DNA from: Planktosalinus sp963975935
Lineage (GTDB): Bacteria > Bacteroidota > Bacteroidia > Flavobacteriales > Flavobacteriaceae
Direction of reading: 5' to 3'
Length of the DNA stretch: 64,000 nucleotides
NCBI GenBank assembly: GCA_963975935.1
Contig: CAXBIQ010000001.1
Location: 1-64,000 of the forward strand
The notes under the pieces are model-generated. The model was given only the letters and a program-made list of their open reading frames with translations. It ran no database searches and was not told where the DNA came from. Positions 32,722-40,775 of this stretch are shown piece by piece (the first letter of the stretch is position 1; each line of letters opens with the position of its first letter). Made by a program: the position numbers and the translations under genes.

Positions 32722-33624
32722 ATGAAAGAAAAATTTTACAACTACTTACGGCAATTACAAGATACCATCACTTCCAAACTGGAAGAAGTAGATGGCAAAA
32801 CAACGTTTCAAGAAGACCTTTGGGAACGCCCCGAAGGTGGTGGCGGCAGAACACGGGTTATTGAAAATGGAAGTGTATTTGAAAAAGGCGGCGTGAATAT
32901 TTCAGCTGTTCACGGGGAGTTACCCAATGCAATGCAGGCTTATTTCAATGTGCAGGATTGTGATTTTTTTGCTTGCGGATTGAGTCTTGTATTGCATCCC
33001 AAAAACCCAATGGTTCCTACAGTACACGCTAACTGGCGTTATTTTGAAATGTATGACAAAGAGGGAAACATCATCGACAGCTGGTTTGGCGGAGGGCAGG
33101 ATTTAACACCTTATTACCTGTTTGAAGAAGATGCTAAGCATTTTCACCGCATTTGCAAAAAAGCTTGTGACAATCATCATCCCGATTTTTATTTGGAATA
33201 CAAAAATAAATGCGACGACTACTTTTACAACAGCCATCGCGGTGAAGCACGCGGTTTAGGCGGATTATTTTTTGATTATTGCAAAGCAAAGGAGGATTTC
33301 ACAATGGAAGACTGGTACAACTTTGTCACTGAAGTGGGCGACAGTTTTCTGGAAGCCTATGTTCCCATTGTTGAAAAAAGAAAAGAATTACCTTACACTT
33401 CCGAACAGAGAGAATGGCAGGAAATTCGTCGTGGCCGTTATGTAGAATTCAATTTAGTCCACGATAAGGGCACCCTTTTTGGGCTTAAAACCAACGGTCG
33501 CATTGAAAGCATACTAATGAGCTTACCGCCCACCGTACAATGGAAATATGACCACCACCCTGATCAAGGAAGTGAGGAAGAAAAGCTACTTGACGTTTTA
33601 AAAAACCCTAAGGATTGGGTATAA
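32722..33624 (+). CDS. hemF: Oxygen-dependent coproporphyrinogen-III oxidase
   Basis: Oxidatively decarboxylates coproporphyrinogen III to protoporphyrinogen IX using O2. 300 aa. WERPEGGGGRTRVI, SWFGGGQDLTPYYLFEEDAKHFH, and HRGEARGLGGLFFDYC are the family signatures, with RRGRYVEFNLVHDKGTLFGL near the end. The oxygen-dependent form indicates aerobic haem synthesis. It starts 30 nt after the unknown gene. Confidence 0.97.
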   Translation: MKEKFYNYLRQLQDTITSKLEEVDGKTTFQEDLWERPEGGGGRTRVIENGSVFEKGGVNISAVHGELPNAMQAYFNVQDCDFFACGLSLVLHPKNPMVPTVHANWRYFEMYDKEGNIIDSWFGGGQDLTPYYLFEEDAKHFHRICKKACDNHHPDFYLEYKNKCDDYFYNSHRGEARGLGGLFFDYCKAKEDFTMEDWYNFVTEVGDSFLEAYVPIVEKRKELPYTSEQREWQEIRRGRYVEFNLVHDKGTLFGLKTNGRIESILMSLPPTVQWKYDHHPDQGSEEEKLLDVLKNPKDWV

Positions 33625-33659
33625 CTGAATACTGCTACTGAACACTGAAAACTAAAACT
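33624..33659. repeat. Intergenic 7-nt unit array before hemB
   Basis: Reads ACTGAAT, ACTGCT, ACTGAAC, ACTGAAA, ACTAAA, ACTA directly up to the hemB ATG. Each unit starts with ACT and is 6-7 nt long. Confidence 0.6.
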
Positions 33660-34649
33660 ATGTATCCACTAAGAAGAAACCGAAGACTACGCGCCAACGA
33701 AACCATCAGAAGTCTGGTGCGTGAAACCATCATAACACCCAATGATTTTCTTGTTCCGCTTTTTGTTGTGGAAGGCAAAGGTGTGAAAGAAGAAATTGCT
33801 TCGATGCCCAATTACTATCGCTTAAGTTTGGATACTCTTTCCAAAGAAGTCAAGGAGCTTTGGAGTTTGGGTTTAAAATCTGTTTTGTTGTTTGTAAAAG
33901 TAGATGATAAGCTGAAAGACAACAAAGGCACCGAAGCCTTAAACCCTAACGGACTCATGCAACGCGCCATCAAAACAATAAAAAACGCCTGCCCTGATAT
34001 GTTGGTCATGACTGATGTGGCGTTGGATCCTTTTTCTGTTTACGGCCATGACGGTATTATTCACGCCGGTGAGATTTTGAATGACGAAACCAATGCTGTT
34101 TTAGCTGAAATGTCACTCTCACACGCCAAAGCCGGAGCCGATTTTGTGGCCCCCAGCGATATGATGGACGGCCGCATTTTTGAAATCCGTACCCTGCTGG
34201 AAGACGAAGGTTTTCACAACACCGGTATTATGAGTTACAGCGCCAAGTATGCTTCGGCGTTTTATGGTCCATTTCGCGATGCACTCGATTCTGCTCCCGT
34301 AGATGTTCAAGATATTCCCAAAGACAAAAAAACGTACCAAATGGACCCTGCAAACCGTGAGGAAGCCCTTAGGGAAACTTTGATGGACATAGATGAAGGC
34401 TCCGATATCGTGATGGTAAAACCGGGTCTTTGTTATCTCGACATCGTTCGTGACATTGCAAATGCTGTTACGGTGCCTGTTGCGGTTTATCAGGTGAGTG
34501 GCGAATATGCCATGCTCAAAGCAGCTGCCGAAAAAGGCTGGCTCAATCACGATGCCGTGATGATGGAGCAGGTAACAGCGATTAAAAGAGCCGGAGCGAG
34601 TATTATTGCGAGTTATTTTGCCAAGGATGTACTTCGGTTAATATCTTAA
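33660..34649 (+). CDS. hemB: Delta-aminolevulinic acid dehydratase (porphobilinogen synthase)
   Basis: Condenses two 5-aminolevulinates into porphobilinogen. 329 aa. The Schiff-base lysines are Lys196 in SYSAKYASAFYG and Lys254 in MVKPGLCYLD. PSDMMDGR is conserved. The metal loop reads TDVALDPFSVYGHDG, with aspartates where zinc-dependent enzymes have cysteines, so this is the magnesium-type or zinc-independent class. Last gene of the haem run; it converges on a lipoprotein gene with only 5 bp between stops and no obvious terminator. Confidence 0.97.
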   Translation: MYPLRRNRRLRANETIRSLVRETIITPNDFLVPLFVVEGKGVKEEIASMPNYYRLSLDTLSKEVKELWSLGLKSVLLFVKVDDKLKDNKGTEALNPNGLMQRAIKTIKNACPDMLVMTDVALDPFSVYGHDGIIHAGEILNDETNAVLAEMSLSHAKAGADFVAPSDMMDGRIFEIRTLLEDEGFHNTGIMSYSAKYASAFYGPFRDALDSAPVDVQDIPKDKKTYQMDPANREEALRETLMDIDEGSDIVMVKPGLCYLDIVRDIANAVTVPVAVYQVSGEYAMLKAAAEKGWLNHDAVMMEQVTAIKRAGASIIASYFAKDVLRLIS

Positions 34650-34654
34650 AAGAA

Positions 34655-35287
34655 CTATTCGGAACTTGTAGAAATGGAATTACTTTCCTCCCAAAAATCT
34701 TGGGGGTCTAAGTTTAAATAGTAAATATTCAAATCCAGTTGAGTTTCTAAAAGTAGCTCTTTTGTTTTTTCAACAAATTTATTGTTTTGTCTTTTTCCTA
34801 AAAATTTTGCCCATAAAATAATAGCCGTTTTTTTATTGTTTGTTTGGATTTTTTCAAGTCTATTTCCTTCTCCATCAGCTAAGTGTTTTATTAAATCATC
34901 TATGTGGTATAATTTTTCCGGTTTAATAGTGTCTGTAGAAAACACCTTTTCATAATAATTTTTATACTCATCTACACTTAAGTCTCTCGCAATAAAACAA
35001 ACACTGTCCAATTGCTCTTGTATCAAATAACCGGCTTCATTAAACAAGTAAACATCAGGTACTTTTAAACCCCTATCTCTAACTTCTTGGAGGGAGTAAT
35101 AATTATTTAATTCTTTTAGAAAGTATGTTTTATTTAAATCAATTTCCAATCCCTTTTTATCTATAAAGTTTTCCAAGGTTTTTTGATTTTCAATTTTTGG
35201 GGTTTTGACTCCAAAAATAACTCTTAATGCAGGTTGACAACTGCAAAAAATAAATAATAATATTACAAAGCAAATCTTTTTCATCAT
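34655..35287 (-). CDS. Putative lipoprotein, unknown function
   Basis: 210 aa. Signal peptide with lipobox FCSC (Cys17). The mature part is charged, with KNYYEKVFSTDT and IIWAKFLGKRQNNKF, the latter resembling thioredoxin-like secreted proteins only weakly. No cysteines remain that could act as a redox pair. Distinctly AT-rich. It follows another lipoprotein gene with a stable hairpin in between. Confidence 0.7.
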   Translation of the reverse strand: MMKKICFVILLFIFCSCQPALRVIFGVKTPKIENQKTLENFIDKKGLEIDLNKTYFLKELNNYYSLQEVRDRGLKVPDVYLFNEAGYLIQEQLDSVCFIARDLSVDEYKNYYEKVFSTDTIKPEKLYHIDDLIKHLADGEGNRLEKIQTNNKKTAIILWAKFLGKRQNNKFVEKTKELLLETQLDLNIYYLNLDPQDFWEESNSISTSSE

Positions 35288-35303
35288 AACTATTCAAATT
35301 TGA

Positions 35304-35337
35304 AATCAGGTAGTTCATCAAGAAGAACTACCTGATT
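35304..35337 (-). terminator. Stable hairpin between two lipoprotein genes
   Basis: AATCAGGTAGTTC (35304-35316) pairs perfectly with GAACTACCTGATT (35325-35337), 8-nt loop. On the minus strand it is followed by TTCAAATTTG, a weak T tract, so it is a terminator or partial attenuator. Confidence 0.65.
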
Positions 35338-35345
35338 AAACTATT

Positions 35346-35900
35346 TTAATTACTTGCTAAATAATCCCAATTTATATCATTTATAAAATGATACTCAATG
35401 TAATTATCTCCCTCATTGTATGAAATATAAGCAAATTGCTCTCTATCACTCGGATTGCTACGCATTTGTTGTTGATTACAAGGTATGCTAACCTCTGAAC
35501 ATCTAAAACCAAGACACTCTATACAGCCACCCGAACAAGAACCACTTCCATTGGGATTCAATCTAGCAATTAATATTTTAATACAAATAAGACCTCTTTG
35601 ATCAAAATTTTCATTTGTTTCAGACTCATTAAAATCAACAGGGACTTTTAAAACATTACTATCAATGCTTAAAGTAGTATTTCTGGATGTATCATATTTA
35701 ATTTGATTGAATCCTAGACTGTTTCGACTTTCATAATTTAAGGTTGGCGTTTCCTCAGAGTCAATTATAATTAGGCCCTCTGAAGAGCTTTTTAATAAAA
35801 GCTCATTGTTTTCATTGTTTTGCTCTTCATTTGAACAAGATAAAAATAATAAAATACTTGCCAAGATGCTTAAATAAGTTGTTAGTTTTTTCATAATCAT
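35346..35900 (-). CDS. Cysteine-rich lipoprotein, unknown function
   Basis: 184 aa (start ATG 35900, or 35894 giving MKKLTTYLS). Lipobox FLSC. The first ~90 mature residues are Asn, Glu and Ser rich. A cluster of six cysteines lies at about 123-147 (SGSCSGGCIECLGFRCSEV, then IPCNQQQ), spaced as if for disulphides. This is followed by a short acidic and aromatic tail. No known family. It stands in a small AT-rich group of hypotheticals beside an XRE regulator. Confidence 0.65.
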   Translation of the reverse strand: MIMKKLTTYLSILASILLFLSCSNEEQNNENNELLLKSSSEGLIIIDSEETPTLNYESRNSLGFNQIKYDTSRNTTLSIDSNVLKVPVDFNESETNENFDQRGLICIKILIARLNPNGSGSCSGGCIECLGFRCSEVSIPCNQQQMRSNPSDREQFAYISYNEGDNYIEYHFINDINWDYLASN

Positions 35901-36040
35901 AAATTTAAATGGTTATTTAAAATTGCTACTCTTTCGATTTTCACATACTCGGCTACTCTTTTTTTTAAAGATGATTTTCACTTCCACACACAACATCTCT
36001 ATATGGATTTGTTTTCCATAAGTTTTAAATGGAGGCGTTG

Positions 36041-36061
36041 ATTTTCTAAAAATTAGAAAAT
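36041..36061. promoter_or_regulatory. Palindrome upstream of the XRE gene
   Basis: ATTTTCTAA-AAA-TTAGAAAAT, perfect 9-bp arms. It lies in the 300-bp divergent spacer between the Cys-rich lipoprotein and the XRE regulator and may be an operator. Confidence 0.45.
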
Positions 36062-36150
36062 GATTAAACAATAAACATTTTAGTATATAAATTAAGGAGG
36101 AAGGGAAAAACGGCTTTTAAGATTCAAACATAATAAAAATATTTTAAATA

Positions 36151-36164
36151 ACACATATATGTGT
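36151..36164. promoter_or_regulatory. Palindrome just before the XRE gene
   Basis: ACACATATATGTGT, perfect 14-bp palindrome, 36 nt before GTG 36200. A possible autoregulatory operator. Confidence 0.4.
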
Positions 36165-36199
36165 TTATAAAATCTTCTATCAATGTTGATTTTCACATT

Positions 36200-36421
36200 G
36201 TGAAGATTGATGATAAGAAATATCTTATGGAATTTGGAGAGCATTTGAGGACTTTAAGGATTTCAAAAAAACTCTCACAAGAAAATTTGGCAAATGATGC
36301 CAACATTCCAATCAATCAGGTTGGTCGAATCGAAAGAGGAGAAATTAGTACAACCATAACAACACTTATTGCTTTATCAAAAGCTCTTAATATTCCAATT
36401 AAAAAATTGTTTGACTTCTAA
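36200..36421 (+). CDS. Small XRE-type helix-turn-helix regulator
   Basis: 73 aa if started at GTG 36200 (MKIDDKKYLMEFGEHL). GTG 36161 and ATG 36227 are alternatives. Almost the whole protein is one lambda-repressor-like domain: LRTLRISKKLSQENLANDANIPINQVGRIERGEISTT is the HTH, described here as residues about 17-52, then the conserved ALNIPIKKLFDF. Such short regulators are frequent in Bacteroidetes outside mobile elements. It is divergent from the lipoproteins, with palindromes in the shared spacer. Confidence 0.85.
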   Translation: MKIDDKKYLMEFGEHLRTLRISKKLSQENLANDANIPINQVGRIERGEISTTITTLIALSKALNIPIKKLFDF

Positions 36422-36494
36422 TGCCAAACTTCAAAATTTTAGCTAAAATTTCTGAATCATGAATCCTTTTTTGTTGTAATCTTGCATTGTGAAA

Positions 36495-36833
36495 ATGCAA
36501 AAAAACAATTGGTTTTCCTTCCTTATCCTGTTGCTGGTCTCCCTGCAACCGGTTATTTCATTTGGGAATGTTTCGTCGCTTTCTTCAGAGATTGTAAACA
36601 CTCAGGAGGAAGTTGCTTTATTTAAAACCAAAAGCAGTAAAACACTTGTTTTTCAGGAAATCAATATTACTTCGGTTGAGCATGTTGTAAACGCAGCTTC
36701 CGTAAACAAAAATATTTTTTCCGGCAGTTTTGATTCAATAACAATAAACGCTGCTTCCGGAGACACTAATTATCTTATCGACTTCCGTGGGATATTGACA
36801 ACCCAGATTTTTCCTTTCCATTTCTTTTTGTAA
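36495..36833 (+). CDS. Small secreted protein, unknown
   Basis: 112 aa from ATG 36495. A signal peptide (FSFLILLLVSLQPVISFG) is followed by ~88 residues rich in Ser, Val, Asn and Ile, ending FRGILTTQIFPFHFFL. The hydrophobic aromatic tail is unusual for a secreted protein and could be a membrane-insertion or sorting element. I do not recognise the family. A terminator follows immediately. Confidence 0.55.
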   Translation: MQKNNWFSFLILLLVSLQPVISFGNVSSLSSEIVNTQEEVALFKTKSSKTLVFQEINITSVEHVVNAASVNKNIFSGSFDSITINAASGDTNYLIDFRGILTTQIFPFHFFL

Positions 36834-36836
36834 AGT

Positions 36837-36859
36837 AAAAAAGACAATTAGTCTTTTTT
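36837..36859 (+). terminator. Terminator
   Basis: AAAAAAGAC-AATTA-GTCTTTTTT, 3 nt after the stop codon. Confidence 0.7.
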
Positions 36860-36919
36860 AGCTTGTTGCATCACAGCAACCCAACTTTATAAAAATCAAA
36901 CAATTTAATTTTAAACGAA

Positions 36920-37399
36920 ATGGATATTGTATCAATTGAAATAGGCATTGGCCTGTTATTATTATTTGTTGTGCCTGTAATTTACGCAGTCACCAACCAA
37001 TCCCGAAAAGAGAAAAAAACAATTAAAAAGGTAGAGACATTTTGTGGTGCCAAAGCCATAAAATTAACTTCCACAGATATTTTTCAAGGCTTATTTATAG
37101 GTCTTGATGAAAACTCAAAATATCTTGTTACATCTGGTGTTCCCGTTAAAGAGGAGCACGTTATTTTATACAATCTCAAAGATATTAAAGGCTGTAACCT
37201 TTTCAAAAATGAAGTTCCAAAAGCAGGACAACCCAAAGCAAAAACCATTGAAAGCGTGGCTATTGAAATACTTTTCAGGGACAAAGACAAACCTAAAGAA
37301 CATATTGTTTTCTTTGATGATGATATGGGCATTGATCCCCATATTAGTGTTAATCAGGCTTCTGATTGGGTCACTAGAATCAATAAAAACGTAGCTTAA
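36920..37399 (+). CDS. Single-pass membrane protein, unknown function
   Basis: 159 aa. One N-terminal membrane helix (IGIGLLLLFVVPVIYAV, about 8-25), a basic stop-transfer (NQSRKEKKTIKK), then a cytosolic domain of ~125 residues with strands such as YLVTSGVPVKEEHVILYNLKDI and EILFRDKDKPKEHIVFFDDD. It may be a PH-like or similar beta fold. No family recognised. Followed by a strong terminator. Confidence 0.7.
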   Translation: MDIVSIEIGIGLLLLFVVPVIYAVTNQSRKEKKTIKKVETFCGAKAIKLTSTDIFQGLFIGLDENSKYLVTSGVPVKEEHVILYNLKDIKGCNLFKNEVPKAGQPKAKTIESVAIEILFRDKDKPKEHIVFFDDDMGIDPHISVNQASDWVTRINKNVA

Positions 37400-37410
37400 A
37401 GTAAAATGAG

Positions 37411-37435
37411 CGGGGCAAAATTGCCCCGTTTTTTT
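37411..37435 (+). terminator. Strong terminator
   Basis: CGGGGCAA-AA-TTGCCCCG followed by seven T. Confidence 0.9.
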
Positions 37436-37523
37436 ATGTTCTTAAAAGCTGTTTTCAATTTTTTATGGATAAAGGAATTTCAAATTTTATTAAAATATTT
37501 AGGGTATTGAAAATGGAATTAAG

Positions 37524-37531
37524 TATTTTTG
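37524..37531 (+). promoter_or_regulatory. -7 box of the CNNM-type gene
   Basis: TATTTTTG, exact match, 19 nt before the ATG. Confidence 0.6.
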
Positions 37532-37550
37532 GAATAATATCCATAAAACT

Positions 37551-38630
37551 ATGACCTTACTCATTGTTTACGCAATAGTATCTATTTTCTTTTCCTTTTT
37601 ATGTTCGATACTGGAAGCTGTACTTCTTAGCCTGAGCCCTACTTTTTTGAAAATGAAGCTTAATGAAGGAAAGGCCTATGCTCAAAAACTTATCAATTTT
37701 AAGAAAGATATTGACATTCCCCTCACGGCAATTCTCACGGTAAACACCGTAGCGCATACTGTGGGTGCCATATTGGTGGGTGTTCAGGCAGAAAAAACCT
37801 TTGGAAGTGGCAACAATGCTGTGGGAATTGTTTCAGCAATTATGACGATATTAATATTGGTGCTTTCTGAAATTGTTCCTAAAACCATTGGTGCCACTTA
37901 CTGGAAATCCCTGGGAAAGTTTACTGCAATTTGCCTTACCATCCTCATCTTCCCTCTTAAATGGACCGGAATTTTATGGGTTTTGACTTTAACTACCAAA
38001 CTTATTGGTAAGTCGGCACACATACACACAATGAGCCGGGAAGAGTTTATTTCTATCGCCAATACCGCTGAGGAAGAAGGTGTTTTTGAAGAAAATGAAA
38101 CGACAGTGATTAAAAACCTGATGATTTTCAGGTCGGTTGAAGCCAAAGATGTGATGACACCCTTTTCAGTAGTAGTAACAGAAGACGAGACCACTACCAT
38201 TGAAGACTTTTATGAAGAAAACAAGCACCTTAAGCATTCCCGCATTCCTATTTACAAAGATCGGTCTAACAATATTACAGGCTTCATCTTAAAAGATGAT
38301 GTGCTTGAAGAAATGATTGACCAAAAAGGCCCTGAGCCTCTCAGCTCCTTAAAGAGGGAGGTCCTAACAACCTCCAGCGATACACCCATACCAGAATTGT
38401 TTGAAATACTTATTGAAAAACGCACACACATTACCATCGTGTCTGATGAATATGGAAACCCCATCGGGATTGTGACCATGGAAGATATCATTGAAACCTT
38501 GCTCGGCCTTGAAATTATGGATGAAAGCGACAATGTTGCCGACATGCAGGCGTTAGCTCGAAAAAACTGGGAAGCACGTGCTAAACGCCTTGGAATTATC
38601 AGTCCAAAATCAAATAATGATGAAGATTAA
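37551..38630 (+). CDS. CNNM/HlyC-CorC family membrane protein
   Basis: 359 aa. An N-terminal DUF21 (CNNM) transmembrane domain covers about 1-165 with three to four helices, including LTAILTVNTVAHTVGAILVG and LVLSEIVPKTIGATYW, the conserved core of the fold. A pair of CBS domains follows (about 190-330: VMTPFSVVVTEDETT and ITIVSDEYGNPIGIVTMEDIIETLLG). The usual C-terminal CorC/HlyC domain is missing, giving a short version. Members are linked to Mg2+ or Co2+ handling; the name hemolysin in older annotation is misleading. Confidence 0.92.
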   Translation: MTLLIVYAIVSIFFSFLCSILEAVLLSLSPTFLKMKLNEGKAYAQKLINFKKDIDIPLTAILTVNTVAHTVGAILVGVQAEKTFGSGNNAVGIVSAIMTILILVLSEIVPKTIGATYWKSLGKFTAICLTILIFPLKWTGILWVLTLTTKLIGKSAHIHTMSREEFISIANTAEEEGVFEENETTVIKNLMIFRSVEAKDVMTPFSVVVTEDETTTIEDFYEENKHLKHSRIPIYKDRSNNITGFILKDDVLEEMIDQKGPEPLSSLKREVLTTSSDTPIPELFEILIEKRTHITIVSDEYGNPIGIVTMEDIIETLLGLEIMDESDNVADMQALARKNWEARAKRLGIISPKSNNDED

Positions 38631-38690
38631 TGTGTTTTAAAATCTTTTTAATTTTATGAAACAATTCAAAAGACTCATTGTCTAATTATA

Positions 38691-38698
38691 TATCTTTG
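38691..38698 (+). promoter_or_regulatory. -7 box of the lemA-M48 pair
   Basis: TATCTTTG, exact match, 29 nt before the lemA ATG. Confidence 0.65.
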
Positions 38699-38727
38699 AA
38701 GAATAACAACCTTATATCACTAACACT

Positions 38728-39288
38728 ATGGGAATATTAATTTTTATCGGAATTGTTGTCCTGCTTGTCATTTGGGTTATTTCCATTTACAACACACTCG
38801 TAAGCCTAAGAAATCACAGAGAAAATGCTTTTGCAGACATAGATGTGCAATTAAAACAACGCCATGATCTGATCCCGCAATTGCTGGGTGCAGTTAAGGG
38901 TTATATGGAGCACGAACGAGGAACCCTTGAAGCCGTAACAAATGCAAGAACCAAGGCCATTTCTGCTACAGGAATCAACGAGAAAATAGCCGCAGAACAA
39001 GAGCTTACAGCCGCCATAAAAGGCTTAAACATTCAGGTGGAAGCATATCCTGATTTGAAGGCAAGTCAAAACTTCCTGCAACTTCAAAATGAAATTTCAG
39101 ATGTTGAAAACAAGTTGGCAGCCGTGCGTCGTTTTTTCAATTCCGCTACCAAGGAACTCAATATCGCTGTTCAGAAATTTCCCAATACTATTTTTGCAGG
39201 TATGTTTGGTTTTAAAACCGAACCGATGTTTGACCTAGGCGAAATGCAAAGGGCAGATTTAGACAAGGCCCCAGAGGTTAAGTTTTAA
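38728..39288 (+). CDS. lemA: LemA family protein
   Basis: 186 aa. One N-terminal membrane helix (ILIFIGIVVLLVIWVISIYN) and then the LemA helical domain with YNTLVSLRNHRENAFADIDVQLKQRHDLIPQLL and the late FNSATKELNIAVQKFPNTIFAGMFGF block (given as positions about 22-50 and 137-162). Function is uncertain. It is repeatedly found next to an M48 or TPM-domain gene, as here, 3 nt upstream of one. Confidence 0.94.
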   Translation: MGILIFIGIVVLLVIWVISIYNTLVSLRNHRENAFADIDVQLKQRHDLIPQLLGAVKGYMEHERGTLEAVTNARTKAISATGINEKIAAEQELTAAIKGLNIQVEAYPDLKASQNFLQLQNEISDVENKLAAVRRFFNSATKELNIAVQKFPNTIFAGMFGFKTEPMFDLGEMQRADLDKAPEVKF

Positions 39289-39291
39289 GCC

Positions 39292-40239
39292 GTGCAATTT
39301 ATTGGTATACAAAAACAAATTCGCAGGAATAACCAAAAATCTGTTCTCCTGCTCATTGCTTTTCCATTATTGGTATTAGCATCTGTATTTGCTGTAGTTT
39401 ACTTTTTAACCTTTGACGAATATGGAAATCCCAACCCTGATTATGCAAAGGATTTGTTTATACAGGCCGTACCTTTTGTGACTGCAGTCGTTCTTGTATG
39501 GTTTCTCATCGCTTATTTTGCCCATAACAAAATGATCTCCATGGCTACCGGTGCAAGAACGCTGGAGCGAAAAGAGAATATGCGCGTGTACAACCTTGTG
39601 GAAAATCTGTGCATGAGTGTGGGTATGCGTATGCCCAAAGTCCAAATTATAGAAAGTGATGCCCTTAATGCTTATGCCAGTGGCATTAAAGAAAAAGACT
39701 ACACCGTCACCCTCACCCGCGGGATTATAGACACCCTCGATGATGATGAACTTGAAGGCGTGATTGCTCATGAATTAATGCATATCAGAAACAAAGATGT
39801 GCGCTTGTTGGTTGTGAGCATTATTTTTGTGGGAATTTTTGCCTTTGTGGTGCAAATCGCTTTCAGGAGTTTTCTCTATGGTGGAATGAGCAACAGAAGA
39901 AACAATAAAGACTCCGGAAAACTGATGATTATCATTTTAATCGTTGCTGCGGTGGCTTATCTTTTCTCATTACTTTTTAAATTTTCACTAAGCCGAAGAA
40001 GGGAATATATGGCAGACAGTGGCGCAGCTGAAATGACCCGGAAGCCCTGGGCATTAGCTTCAGCTCTAAAAAAAATTGCTCCCAATCATCATGTTAAAGT
40101 AAAAAGTGAAGAAGTGCAGCAAATGTTTATTGAAAACACCCCCAAGGACACTTCGGCAAACTTTTTTGGCAGTTTGGGAGGGCTCTTTGCCACCCATCCA
40201 CCCATTGAAAAACGCATTCAATTTTTAGAACAATTTTAA
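39292..40239 (+). CDS. M48 family membrane metallopeptidase (HtpX-like)
   Basis: 315 aa, GTG start 3 nt after lemA. Helices at about 17-40, 56-76, 174-194 and 207-227. Zinc site HELMH at 160-164, third ligand in YMADSGAAEMTR. It ends with ATHPPIEKRIQFLEQF, the typical C-terminus. An inner-membrane protease for damaged or unassembled membrane proteins. The LemA-M48 pair is a conserved unit. Confidence 0.94.
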   Translation: MQFIGIQKQIRRNNQKSVLLLIAFPLLVLASVFAVVYFLTFDEYGNPNPDYAKDLFIQAVPFVTAVVLVWFLIAYFAHNKMISMATGARTLERKENMRVYNLVENLCMSVGMRMPKVQIIESDALNAYASGIKEKDYTVTLTRGIIDTLDDDELEGVIAHELMHIRNKDVRLLVVSIIFVGIFAFVVQIAFRSFLYGGMSNRRNNKDSGKLMIIILIVAAVAYLFSLLFKFSLSRRREYMADSGAAEMTRKPWALASALKKIAPNHHVKVKSEEVQQMFIENTPKDTSANFFGSLGGLFATHPPIEKRIQFLEQF

Positions 40240-40247
40240 ATTCAGAC

Positions 40248-40721
40248 TTGGAAAAAGCATTCTTAAAGACTCCCCTTGGTATTGCTTCTGTTGAAGGAGA
40301 TGAACAAGGCATATCCCGCATTTCAATTCTCGACACTCAGGATGTACCTTCTGAGAAAGTTCCTGACTCACTAAAGGACTGTGTCAAGCAACTTCAGGAA
40401 TATTTTTCCGGTGAGCGCAAGAAGTTTGATCTCAAACTCAATCCCCAAGGGACTGAATTTCAGCAAAAAGTATGGCAGACATTACAACAAATCCCATATG
40501 GAAAAACAATTTCCTATATGGAACTTTCCTTAAAAGTGGGAGACATCAAAGCAATTAGAGCCGTCGCAGCTGCAAATGGAAAAAACCCCTTATGGATTGT
40601 AATTCCTTGTCATCGCGTGATTGGCAGTGATGGTTCATTGACGGGGTATGCCGGTGGATTGTGGCGAAAAAAATGCCTGCTGGACCATGAAAACCCACCG
40701 GTGCAAAAGTCTCTTTTTTAG
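40248..40721 (+). CDS. ogt: Methylated-DNA--protein-cysteine methyltransferase
   Basis: 157 aa, TTG start at 40248 (MEKAFLKTPLG fits the family start). Repairs O6-methylguanine by moving the methyl group to its own Cys121 in IPCHRVIGSDGSLTGYAGGL. FQQKVWQTLQQIPYGKTISY is the DNA-binding helix region. There is no Ada regulatory domain. It is 8 nt behind the M48 gene. Confidence 0.95.
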   Translation: MEKAFLKTPLGIASVEGDEQGISRISILDTQDVPSEKVPDSLKDCVKQLQEYFSGERKKFDLKLNPQGTEFQQKVWQTLQQIPYGKTISYMELSLKVGDIKAIRAVAAANGKNPLWIVIPCHRVIGSDGSLTGYAGGLWRKKCLLDHENPPVQKSLF

Positions 40722-40775
40722 AATTCCCTTTTTTATTTCGATATTTTTTTATCTTTATAAGATACTACAACACAT

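Noticed and set aside
34655..36833. Toxin-antitoxin or phage-defence island
   Set aside because: Only a lone XRE regulator and lipoproteins; no toxin, nuclease, NTPase or other defence domain recognised.
37551..38630. Hemolysin
   Set aside because: CNNM plus CBS domains define an ion-handling membrane protein; the hemolysin label is historical.
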